In this document: positions 19,701-29,400 of the stretch, piece by piece
How positions within the stretch are numbered: the stretch's first letter is position 1
Layout: each line of letters starts with the position of its first letter
Assembly (NCBI GenBank): GCA_965277625.1
Contig: OZ255827.1
Location: 1,054,001 to 1,118,000, forward strand
Length of the DNA: 64,000 bases
From: G965195345 sp965277625
GTDB taxonomy: Bacteria > Pseudomonadota > Gammaproteobacteria > CAKMZV01
Direction: 5' to 3'
The notes under the pieces: model-generated
Seen by the model: the letters and a program-made list of their open reading frames with translations, nothing else
What the model was told of the DNA's origin: nothing
Databases searched by the model: none
Position numbers and translations under genes: made by a program

Positions 19701-19864
19701 AATTTAACAACGGCACATGGGCTCATCAAGCCTATGTTAAGACCAGTGACACCACAACTGATGCAAATTTCGGTTTTACAGTGAGTTTAAGCAATGATGG
19801 TAATTCCCTTGCTGTAGGCGCGTATGGTGTGAATGCCCTTACGGGTGCGGTTTACTTGTATTAG
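13742..19864 (+). CDS. Giant lipoprotein with cadherin-like domains and a C-terminal FG-GAP propeller
   Basis: A 2040-residue paralogue of its neighbours and the shortest complete one. The start is supported by a well-placed AAAAAGGA. The N-terminal region is long: the lipobox LTAC places the acylated cysteine at residue 65, followed by a seven-glycine linker. About 15 cadherin/tandem-95-like domains fill residues 80-1490. Domains 2-14 are three copies of an A-B-C-D cassette, the first copy carrying one extra C-like domain. Then come an FnIII-like segment, a cysteine pair at residues 1562 and 1567, and seven FG-GAP blades (about 1585-2040) ending in GAVYLY. Unlike the genes on either side it has no lectin-like module. 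No enzymatic motif is present. Probably an exported outer-membrane lipoprotein in adhesion or recognition; the family call is firm, the role inferred. Confidence 0.87.
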   Translation: MYKLFSRSLMQSLIDSISLCFQRNAATSQFNALGINRIMIVFQSIHLRWRAICTAMMLSALLTACGGGGGGGDTGVENTSPPSLTISTSRLSVDEDFTSTQTITIATNATGFTVDQSTTGVVKVTTTAAAIQLASILNVSGQTTLTITAVNGVLRTTTHVLVTVNAVNDPPTLTISTNAITTNGGFSTITINTTASDIENGALSFAVTESNTGVVTVTTSANAILLNAIANASGITTLTVGTADLAGVTVTQTILVNVLNDAPVLNVSTSRISVQEDFGNSVLIRVTATDADNDAISLSVSSSMRLVDAVISTLTGGVSTLSLTSLNNANGTATLTVHATDVGGQVTTAGIVVVIEPVNDTPTLSVSTIAFTLDEDFQTTRTVATAMDSDRDALNFSVFESSTGVVTVTTSALGVQISSIADANGSTTLTITVSDSLLSTTAQVVVAVTQVNDTPTLSVLTNPLILDEDFQTTNTVATAMDIDLDALTFSVIDSSAGVVTVTTSALGVQISSIGNANGVTTLTITVSDGRLSSTTDVAVQIRAINDPPVVTVSTTALTLNEDFASSVLIGTTRTDVDGDNLTLSVTESATGVVTVTTTAAGIQVARIENANGQTTLTISVGDSTTITQTQVVVTVTAVNDPPTLTVSTDAISTNGGFSTITILTDASDIENGALSFAVTESNTGVVTVTTSANAILLNAIANASGITTLSVRTADLSGATVTQTILINVLNDAPVLNVSSNRISVQEDFGNSVLIRVTATDADNDAISLSVSSSMRLVDAVISTLTGGVSTLSLTSLNNANGTATVTIHATDVGGQVTTAGIVVVVEPVNDTPTLSVLTNPLILDEDFQTTNTVATDIDRDVLNFSVIDSSAGVVTVTTSAFGVQISSIGNANGVTTLTITVSDGRLSSTTDVAVQIRAINDPPVVTVSTTALTLNEDFALSVLIVTTRTDVDGDNLTLSVTESATGVVTVTTTAAGIQVARIDHANGQTTLTISVSDSTTITQTQVVVTVTAVNDPPTLTVSTDAITTNGGFSTITINTTASDIENGALSFAVTESSTGVVTVTTSANAILLNAIANASGITTLSVRTDDLSGATVTQTILVNVLNDAPVLNVSSSRISVQEDFGNSVLIRVTATDADNDAISLSVSSSMRLVDAVLSTLTGGVSTLSLTSLNNANGTATLTVQATDTGGQVTTAGIVVVVEPVNDTPTLSVLTNPLILDEDFQTTNTVATAMDSDRDALNFSVIDSSAGVVTVTTSALGVQISSIGNANGVTTLTITVSDGRLSSTTDVAVQIRAINDPPVVTVSTTALTLNEDFASSVLIVTTRTDVDGDNLTLSVTESATGVVTVTTTTAGIQVARIENANGQTTLTISVSDSTTITLTQVVVTVTAVNDPPTLTVSSHSVSLDSAPIILDVSASDVEDRVLAFSVSTGQGVINTVITTTNLTITRLGINATEVTLIISVTDSSGATISTNVIVVPTPLLRVTTNVKTLNFAWSADSSATYYRLESEPMRGSGFTDLSTSGLVVSPSTTINQTTAQVLVALHRYIPRVNNPMYGVKTCDVTSCNASFKHNTVSFSNADLNNMIGRFNASNAEIIDQFGWAVSLSGDGNTLAVGANQEGSASAGAEDDNTVIGSGAVYVFRRNGGVWSQQAYIKASNPGMNDLFGRSISLSADGNTLAVGADQEDGSANGTNGVQTNTALDSGAVYVFRRNGGVWSQQAYIKASNTGAGDTFGESVSLSVDGNTLAVGAHQEDSISAGVNMAQNSNNSTNSGAVYVFRRNGGVWSQQAYIKASNSGAGDFFGESLSLSGDGDTLAVGAREEDGSANVVNGPKTNTVSNAGAAYVFRFNGTVWIEHSYIKASNVDLGDLFGKSVSLSRDGNTLAVGAIGESSISTQVNGTQINGSNDSGAVYLFRLDSSSNAWTQQAYIKAFNTGSNDQFGISVSLSNDGNVLAVGAYQEDGSATGVGGADNNNSTNEGATYVFEFNNGTWAHQAYVKTSDTTTDANFGFTVSLSNDGNSLAVGAYGVNALTGAVYLY
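14246..17920 (+). repeat. Three tandem copies of the four-domain A-B-C-D cassette
   Basis: Cassettes begin at 14246, 15659 and 16787 and end at 17920, giving lengths of 1413, 1128 and 1134 bp. The first is longer by one extra C-like domain (about 279-285 bp). The second lacks two codons in domain C (VATDIDRD in place of VATAMDSDRD). Long stretches are nearly identical, and the same cassette occurs once in the upstream giant gene at 6890-8023. Confidence 0.9.
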
Positions 19865-20487
19865 ATTTCACCAATCTACTCTCATTTTTGGCTAAGTATT
19901 TAACTGCAAACTGGTGTCTTTTTTACGCCACATCTGAGACGCATTTCACGCCGATAAAAACTTAAAAATGATCTTTTAGATGGGCTAATTTTAGCGAACG
20001 TCAAATTTTTAATTTCCCCTGTCTTGTCAAAATCCCCAAAATTAATTTACTAAATTGAATGAAAACATTTATATAAAATGTTTGGCAGAATAAATCACGC
20101 TGTCTTTTGATTTATGACCACTTTTAGTTCAATAAAACTGTTCTATCCATTTCTAGCACTTTTTCATCTACAGCCGATCATCCTCTGATCAATAAAATGC
20201 GCTTTTAGCCTTAGGATTGTTCAGCTGAAACCACGAAATTCAACCGGGCAGACTGCTGGTCTTTTAAGCAATTATTGACGCAATTCGATGTCTTTTATGA
20301 CATTTATAAAAGGCATATCTAAACAGTGCAATGCATGCACCTTTTTTCCTAAGGAGGCAATCAATATTTTTTAAAAATAAATCTTAAGTGAAAAAAAACC
20401 AAGAAAAGCATGAGTGGGGAAAAATATTTTTCGTGCGTTATAAATCCCAGTTTCAAAATATTGAACGAATTTAATTGAATTAAACTT
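19865..20487. other. Intergenic region between third and fourth giant genes
   Basis: A 623-nt AT-rich spacer without a recognisable gene. It has an 8-bp inverted repeat at 20063-20083 (AAACATTT, 5-nt loop, AAATGTTT), which could be an operator or hairpin. It also has an orphan strong Shine-Dalgarno-like sequence (AGGAGG, 20352-20357) with no ORF behind it, while the next gene's own start at 20488 has no clear ribosome site. An in-frame stop at 20476 prevents any upstream extension of that gene. Confidence 0.5.
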
Positions 20488-23400
20488 ATGGGTAAAACGG
20501 TTATGACAAAATATACTTCAACATCATTGGCTCAGTCTTCTGTCGATTCATTGTTCCAAAGCAAGGTAGTGCTCGACCAATTTGAGCGCACCTTTACCAA
20601 GGTAACGAATAAATTCGCCAGCGTTGTTGTAAGCGCAATCAAGACTGTCAAACGGCGTACACTCTGCTCAATAAGCACAACATTGGTGTTGTCTGTCTTC
20701 TTGTCAGCGTGTGGTGGTGGCAGCGGAGGAAATGCCCCAGAAACGAACACAGGCACCCCGTTGACATTTTTGATTTCGAGCAATAATGTCACATTTAGCG
20801 AAGATTTTGCGACTGCCAGTACGATTGCCACAGCAATCGAAGTTGAAGGCAGTACGCTGACGTTTAATGTAACTGAATCCATCACAGGTGTGGTCAATGT
20901 CACAACCTCATCCACAGGCGTTCGTCTGTCAAGCATCGCCAATGCCAACGGCAAAACCACCTTAACCATCACCCTCAGTGATGGCACACTCAGTTCAACA
21001 GGGCAAGTTGTGGTGCAGGTCAATGCGGTCAATGACCCGCCCACCTTGACCGTTTCAAACAGTCAGTTGACACTTACTGAAGATTTTACAGGCATCAACA
21101 CCCTAGCTACAATTTTTGATGTAGAGGGCAATGCCCTGACTGTCAATGTGACCGAGTCCACCACGGGCGTGGTCAATGTAACAACCTCATCTACAGGGGT
21201 TCGTCTGTCGAGCATCGCCAATGCCAATGGGTTTACCACCTTAACCATCAGCGTCAGTGATGGTTTGCTGAGTTCAATCACCCAAGTCGTGGTGCAGGTC
21301 AATGCCGTCAATGACACACCCACCTTGACAATCTCAAACAGCCATTTAACACTTATAGAAGATTTTTCAGGTTCAAACATCCTTGCCACAGCCTCTGATG
21401 CAGATGGCAATGTTCTGACATATAGCGTGATTGAATCCGCCACAGGTGTGGTTAATGTCACGACTACAAGCTCAGGGATTCGCTTGTCAAGCATTGCCAA
21501 TGCCAATGGGCGCACCACCTTAACCATCAGCGTCAGTGATGGCACACTCAGTTCAACCGCACAGGTCGTGGTGACAGTGGTCGCCATTGAAGATGTGCCA
21601 AGGCTTATCATCCCAGCTTCCAAACTAACAGCGGCAGAGGATTTTTTGAATATTATCTTGGTTGCTACAGCCTTTGATGTGGATAGTCATGCCCTGACTT
21701 TTAGTGTGACTGAATCCACCACAGGCGTGGTCAATGTCACAACCGCATCCACAGGCGTTCGTCTGTCGAGCATCGCCAATGCCAATGGGCAAACCACCTT
21801 AACCATCACCCTCAGTGATGGCACGCTCAGTTCAACAGGGCAAGTTGTGGTGCAGGTCAATGCGGTCAATGACCCGCCCACCTTGACCGTCTCAAACAGT
21901 CATTTGACACTTACTGAAGATTTTACAGGCATCAACCCCCTTGCTACAGTTTTTGATGTAGAGGGCAATGCCCTGACTGTAAATGTGACCGAGTCCACCA
22001 CGGGCGTGGTTAATGTCATGACTTCAAGCGCTGGTGTTCGCTTGTCAAGTATCGCCAATGCTAATGGGCGCACCACCTTAACCATCAGCGTCAGTGATGG
22101 CACACTCAGTTCAACCGCACAAGTCGTGGTGACAGTGGTCGCCATTGAAGATGTGCCAAGGCTTATCATCCCAGCTTCCAATCTAACAGCGGCAGAGGAT
22201 TTTTTGAATATTATCTTGGTTGCTACAGCCTTTGATGTGGATAGTCATGCCCTGACTTTTAGTGTGACTGAATCCACCACAGGCGTGGTCAATGTCACAA
22301 CCTCATCCACAGGCGTTCGTCTGTCGAGCATTGCCAATGCCAATGGGCAAACTACCTTAACCATCACCATCAGTGATGGCATACTGAGTTCAACCGCCCA
22401 AGTTGTGGTGCAGGTCAATGCCGTCAATGACCCGCCCACCTTGACCGTCTCAAACGGTAACTTAACACTTAGTGAGGATTTTACAGGCATCAACACGCTT
22501 GCTACAGCCTCTGATGTGGATGGCAATGTCCTGACATTTAGCGTGATTGAATCCGCCACGAGCGTTGTGACGGTCACAACCTCAAATACAGATGTTCGAG
22601 TGTCGAGCATCGCCAATGTCAATGGGCGCACCACCTTAACCATCAGCGTCAGTGATGGCACGCTCAGTTCCACAGGGCAAGTTGTGGTGCAGGTCAATGC
22701 CGTCAATGACCCGCCCACCTTGACAGTCTCAAACGGTAACTTAACACTTAGTGAGGATTTTACAGGCATAAACACCCTTGCCACAGCCTCTGATGTGGAT
22801 GGCAATGTCCTGACATTTAGCGTGATTGAATCCGCCACTGGGGTGGTCAATATCACGACTTCAAGTTCAGGGGTTCGAGTGTCAAGCATCGCCAATGCCA
22901 ACGGCAAAACCACCTTAACCATCAGTGTTAGTGATGGCACGCTCAGTTCCACAGGGCAAGTTGTGGTGCAGGTCAATGCCGTCAATGACCCGCCCACCTT
23001 GACCGTCTCTAACAACCAGTTAACACTTATAGAAGATTTTGCAGGTGCAAGCACACTCGCCACAGCCTCTGATGTGGATGGCAATGTCCTGACATTTAGC
23101 GTGATTGAATCCGCCACAGGCGTAGTCGCGGTCACAACCTCAAGCGCTGGTGTTCAAGTGTCAAGCATCGCCAATGCCAATGGGCGCACCACTTTAACCA
23201 TCAGTGTTAGTGATGGCACGCTCAGTTCAACAGGGCAAGTTGTGGTGCAGGTGAATGCCGCAAATGACCCGCCCACCTTGACCGTCTCTAACAACCAGTT
23301 AACACTTATAGAAGATTTTGCAGGTTCAAGCACCCTTGCCACAGCCTCTGATGTGGATGGCAATGTCCTGACATTTAGCGTGATTGAATCCGCCACAGGC

Positions 23401-26400
23401 GTAGTCGCGGTCACAACCTCAAGCGCTGGTGTTCGAGTGTCAAGCATTGCCGATGCTAATGGGCGCACCACCTTAACCATCAGCGTCAGTGATGGCACGC
23501 TCAGTTCAACAGGGCAAGTTGTGGTGCAGGTCAATGCGGTCAATGACCCGCCCACCTTGACAGTCTCAAACGGTAACTTAACACTTAGTGAGGATTTTAC
23601 AGGCATCAACACGCTTGCCACAGCCATTGATGTGGATGGCAATGTCCTGACATTTAGCGTGCTCGAATCCGCCACAGGCGTGGTGACGGTCACAACCTCA
23701 AGCGCTGGTGTTCAAGTGTCAAGCATCGCCAATGCCAATGGGCGTACCACCTTAACCATCAGCGTCAGTGATGGCACGCTCAGTTCAACAGGGCAAGTTG
23801 TGGTGCAGGTCAATGCCGTCAATGACCCACCCATCTTGACAGTCTCAAACAGCCAGTTAACACTTATAGAAGATTTTGCAGGAGTCAGCACCCTTGCCAC
23901 AGCCATTGATGTTGAGGGTAATGTCCTGACATTTAGCGTGTTTGAATCCGCCACAGGCGTAGTCGCGGTCACAACCTCAAGCGCCGGTGTTCGAGTGTCA
24001 AGCATCGCCAATGCCAATGGGCGCATCACCTTAACCATCAGCGTCAGTGATGGCTTGCTCAGTTCAACAGGGCAAGTTGTGGTGCAAGTGAATGCCGCTA
24101 ATGACCCGCCCACCTTGACTGTCTCTAACGCCAAGTTGACACTTATAGAAGATTTTGCAAGTTCAAGCACCCTTGCTACAGCCTCTGATGTGGATGGCAA
24201 TGTTCTGACTTTTAGCGTGATCGAATCCGCCACAGGCGTGGTGACGGTGACAACCTCAAGTGCTGGTGTTCAAGTGTCGAGCATCGCCAATGCCAATGGG
24301 CGTACCACCTTAACCATCAGCGTGAGTGATGGCACGCTCAGTTCCACAGGGCAAGTTGAGGTGCAGGTCAATGCCGTCAATGACCCGCCCACTTTGACAG
24401 TCTCAAACAGCCAGTTGACACTTATAGAAGATTTTGCAGGTTCAAGCACCCTTGCCACAGCCATTGATGTTGAGGGCAATGCCCTGACTATTAGCGTGAC
24501 TGAGTCCACCACAGGCGTGGTCAATGTCACGACTTCAAGTTCAGGGGTTCGTTTGTCGAGCATTACCAATGCCAATGGGCGCACCACCTTAACCATCAGC
24601 GTCAGTGATGGCACGCTCAGTTCAACCGCCCAAGTCGTGGTGACAGTGGTCGCCACAGAAGATGTGCCAAGGCTTATCATCCCAGCTTCCAATTTAACAG
24701 TGGCAGAGGATTTTTTGAATATAATCTTGGTTGCTACAGCCTTTGATGTGGATAGTCATGCCCTGACTTTTAGCGTGACTGAGTCCACCACAGACGTTGT
24801 TAATATCACAACTTCAACGACGGGTGTTCGTCTGTCGAGCATTGCCAATGCCAATGGGCGTACCACCTTAACCATCACCATCAGTGATGGCGTACTGAGT
24901 TCAACCGCCCAAGTTGTGGTAACAGTGACAGCCGTCGAAGATGCGCTAAGATTGATCATCCCAACTTCCACTCTAACAGTCACAGAGGATTTTTTGGGTT
25001 ATATCATGGCTGCTAGAGCCTTTGATGTGGACGGTCGTGCCCTGACTTTTAGCGTGACTGAGTCCACCACAGACGTTGTTAATGTCACAACTTCTACGAC
25101 GGGTGTTCGTTTATCGAGCATTGCCAATGTCAATGGGCGTACCACCTTAACCATCAGCCTCAGTGGTGGCACACAAAGTTCAACAGGGCAGGTTGTGGTG
25201 CAAGTGCGTGCTGTTAATGATCCGCCAATTCTAAATGTTTCAAGCGCCGTCTCGACGTTAACAGAAGACTTTGTCGGCTTCAGTACACTCGCCACAGCCA
25301 TTGATGTGGAAGGTGATGCCCTATCTTTTAGCGTGATTGAATCCACCACAGGCGTGGTTAATGTCACAACTTCAACAAGGGGTGTCCGATTGTCGAGCAT
25401 TGCCAATGCTAATGGGCGCACCACCTTAACCATCACCGTTAGTGATGGCATGTTGAGTTCAACCGCCCAAGTCGTGGTGACAGTAACAGCCGTCGAAGAT
25501 CCGCTGAAGCTTCTCATCCCAGCCGGCACTGTCATAAAGATAGAGGATTTTGTGGCTATAAGCAAAGTTGCCTTCGGCCTTGATGTGGATGGACATGCCT
25601 TGACTTTTAGCGTGACTGAATCCACCACAGGCGTGGTTAATATCGTAACTTCAACGAGGGGTGTTGGTGTGTCAAGCATTGCCAATGCCTATGGGCGAAC
25701 CACTTTAAACATTAGACTCAGTGGCGGCACACGAAGTACAACTGGGCAAGTTGTGGTGGTAGTGCGTGCTGTAAATGACCCGCCAAGGCTTATCATTCCA
25801 GCCACCGCTCTTAAGTTGACAGAGGATTTTGTGAGTGCCAGCACGATTGCCACAGCGATTGATGTTGAAGGTAGCCCCCTGACTTTAAGCGTGATCGAAT
25901 CCACCACAGGCGTGGTCAAAGTCACAACTTCAACAACAGGCGTTCGATTGTCAAGCATTGCTGAAGCCAATGGGCGCACCACCTTAACCATTTCCGTTAG
26001 TGATGGCACGCAGGGCGCAGCCGCGCAAGTCACGGTGCAGGTGAAGTCAGTGAATGATATGCCAACATTAAGTGTTTCATCCTCAGTTTTGATGCTCGCA
26101 GAGGATTTTAAGGGTGCAATATCCCTTGCCACAGCCTCTGATGTAGATGGTGACACATTGACCATTAGTGTGGTTGAATCGATTAGAGCTGTGGTTACTA
26201 TAACGACTTCGGCCTCAAGTGTATCTATATCAAGCCTACGCAATGCCAATGGCCAAACGACCTTAAACATTATTGTCGATGATGGCGACTTAATTTTAAA
26301 TGCTCAAGTGGTGATTCATGTCGCAGCCATTGATGATAGGCCGACCATTGATCTTACAACCAACATCATCTCAACCAATGTTGGGTTCTCACCCATCGTT

Positions 26401-29400
26401 ATTGGCACCACAGCGAGTGATGTCGAAGATGGGGCATTGGCTTTTACCCTACAACAATCTTCATCGGGGGTGGTTACAGTAACGACTTCTGCCAATGCCA
26501 TTGTTTTGAATGCTGTTGCTCGCACCACTGGCACCACCACATTAACCCTTACAACGGTTGACAATTCTGGGTTGAAAACCACTGAAACAATTATTGTTAA
26601 TGTGGTCAATGATGCACCAGTCTTAGGGGGATTAATCAAGCAATTCCAAACTTTCGAAGATTTTCCCTTGCCTATTCGCATAAGGATTACAGCAACGGAT
26701 GCAGACAACGACACAATTACTCTGACCTATAGTTCATCCACGCATCTATTTAATGGGTCGCTCTCCACCTTCACCGAAGGAGCGAGCACGCTCACCTTAA
26801 CATCGATTGCCGATCTCCATGGCACAAGCACTGTGACCATTAGAGCGACAGATTTTGCTGGGCAATCGACTTCTGCTGAGATTGTGGTGAGCGTCAATTC
26901 GGTTATTGACCCCATCTCGTTTACATTATCAACTTCTGTTGTTACTTTGGCAGCCAATAGCACTCAGATTAACCGAAATGTTCAAAACATTAACATTCTC
27001 AATATTGAGAATCAACCCATCAAAACTCAATGGCAGGTTAGGAGTAGTGGGGATCCTATCTTTTCAGCCGATCCAAAGCCTGTGGTGAGTTTTACGACCC
27101 ATGTATTAACAACGGCAAAGACGCTAACTTCGGTCATGGATACGGCGCAATTGTATTTCTCAATCGCTCCTGGTCAATCAGGTGTGGCCACCCTAACGGT
27201 GCAGCTCACCAATTTGACGCGCTCGGAAATTGCACAACAAACCATGGTTGTACAAGTCAATAAAGTGGACATTGCCCCTGGGATTTCCCCAGCCAGAAGT
27301 CGCATTCGAAATCTTATTGTTTATGGTGGTCATCTTTATGCCTATTCAGCGCTGGGGCAAGATACTGTCAATTCGTTTTTGATTACAGCAAAGGACTTGG
27401 GCGGGCATCTGCTCAACATCAATACGGTTGAAGAATTTGATTTTGTTCGCTCAACTGCCACAGGATATACCATTCATAATGCATGGTTTGGTTTGAATTT
27501 ACCACAGCAATCCTTCCCTGGTGCCTTGTCATGGGTGACAAATGACAGCACCATTGTCTATGGCATTGCCAGCACCAGCGGCGCGAACAATTTGAATGTA
27601 TTTCCGGGTCATTACGTTCTGAACTGGGACAGTGGTAGAGGGCTGGAAACCAATAGACCTTCTAATCCCCCCCATGTTGCTCATTGGACGGTCTATTCCA
27701 GAAATTCAGAATCCTATTTCTTATTAGGCGATACCGGGGATTTAACCCATCGTTTTACAATCTATGAATTTCCTCAAGGCTTGCCCTCATATTCTAATGA
27801 TCCAATATTGGTCAATTCTGACTCTCAGGCAACCGTGCGCTTAATTGGTTTTGATTTAAATGGTGATGCAATCAATACTGCAGATTGGTCAGGTACAGAT
27901 ACCAATGGTGGGACCATAAGTTTCAGCAATGTTTCTCAGAGCACAGGGGTTCAGACTGTGAATATGTTTTACACCCCACCAGTGAATTTTGGCGGTTTTA
28001 CAACAGTCGCTGTCACTTTACGAGTCAATGGCTTAAGCACGACCGAGGTCATTTCATTTAAAGTCAATGGACGACCCAACATCGTTTTGTCAACCTATTC
28101 AATAACTGTTGACGAAGATTTTCCCAGCACCCTTATTAACGTCTCAGTGATTGATCCAGGCGATGGTATCTTGCCATTTACCTTGCAAGCATCCACCAAT
28201 GGGGTCGTGGCCATAACCACCTCATATAATACCATTCAAATATCACCCATACCCCATGCCAACGGCAAGGTGACTTTGACGATTCAAGCAACAGATTCAG
28301 CCTTTCAGTCCGCTTCCACACGTGTTGTGATCACTGTACAATCGGTCAACGACATTCCAACGATGTCCATTAGAAGAGACCGTGTCGTTGAGGAGGTTAA
28401 TTTTAGCGTCTTCGATATTGGCGTTCGCGTCAATGATGTAGAAGACGGTAATTTACGTTTTTGGGTTGATGATTTACCGAGAGGCGTGGTTCATGTAATC
28501 ATCGGGGTTAATACCATAACTCTATATTCAATCCCTAATGCATTGGGTCGTACCACCTTGACCATTAGTGCGACAGATAGTTCAAACGCGACTGTGGTCC
28601 GAACCATAACGGTTAATGTGGTACCGAACCTCCAAACACCGCCAGAGTTGACTGTTTCTACAAATCGTATCAGTGTACAAGAAGATTTTGCATCTGTGGC
28701 CTTTGGATACACGGCAACAGATATTGTAGATGATGTTTTGCGCTTAGCTGTGCGGTCATCCAATCGTTTGGTCAATGCTGCGATATCTGCTCAAAACATC
28801 ATCTTAAGTGCCATCAATGATCTGACTGGTGTTGCCACCTTAACCGTCCGTGCAACCGATAGTGATGGCTTATTTACTACGACGGAAGTCATTGTCATAG
28901 TAAATGCGGTGAATGATGAACCCAAGATAACTGTGCCAGTGCGCACACTATCCATAACTTCAGCACCTATAGTCTTGCCTGTTTCAGCAACCGATGTGGA
29001 AGATGGCATTTTAGCCTTCAGTGTCTCATCGGGTCAGGGCAGTGTTCACCCAACCGCCACCACATCTAACTTGATGATCTCCCGCGTCGGCGTGCAGCTA
29101 GATCCGGTGGTGTTAACACTCACAACAACCGATTCAGCCGGTGCTGTAACGACAAAAAGCATCACCGTTAACCCAATGCCTGTGTTACGCTTAACGACTG
29201 GCATTAAGACGATTGATTTTGCTTGGAGTGAATCCACTTCTGCGACCCATTATCGCTTGCAAAGCAATCCCGATGGCAATTCAGGATTTGTCGATTTGAA
29301 TAGTACTGGTGTTGTGATTAGTCCCAATAGCACAAATATCAGACAGAGTACGGCTCAAGCTTTGGTGTCTTTGCATCGTTATATTCCACGCGTAAGCAAT

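Noticed and set aside
20352..20370. AGGAGG followed by ATATTT as a possible small ORF with a rare start
   Set aside because: The frame closes after a few codons and encodes nothing recognisable.
4358..26334. Regular repeats considered as a CRISPR array or satellite DNA
   Set aside because: The repeats are in-frame protein domains of 279-1134 bp with no spacer pattern and no cas genes.
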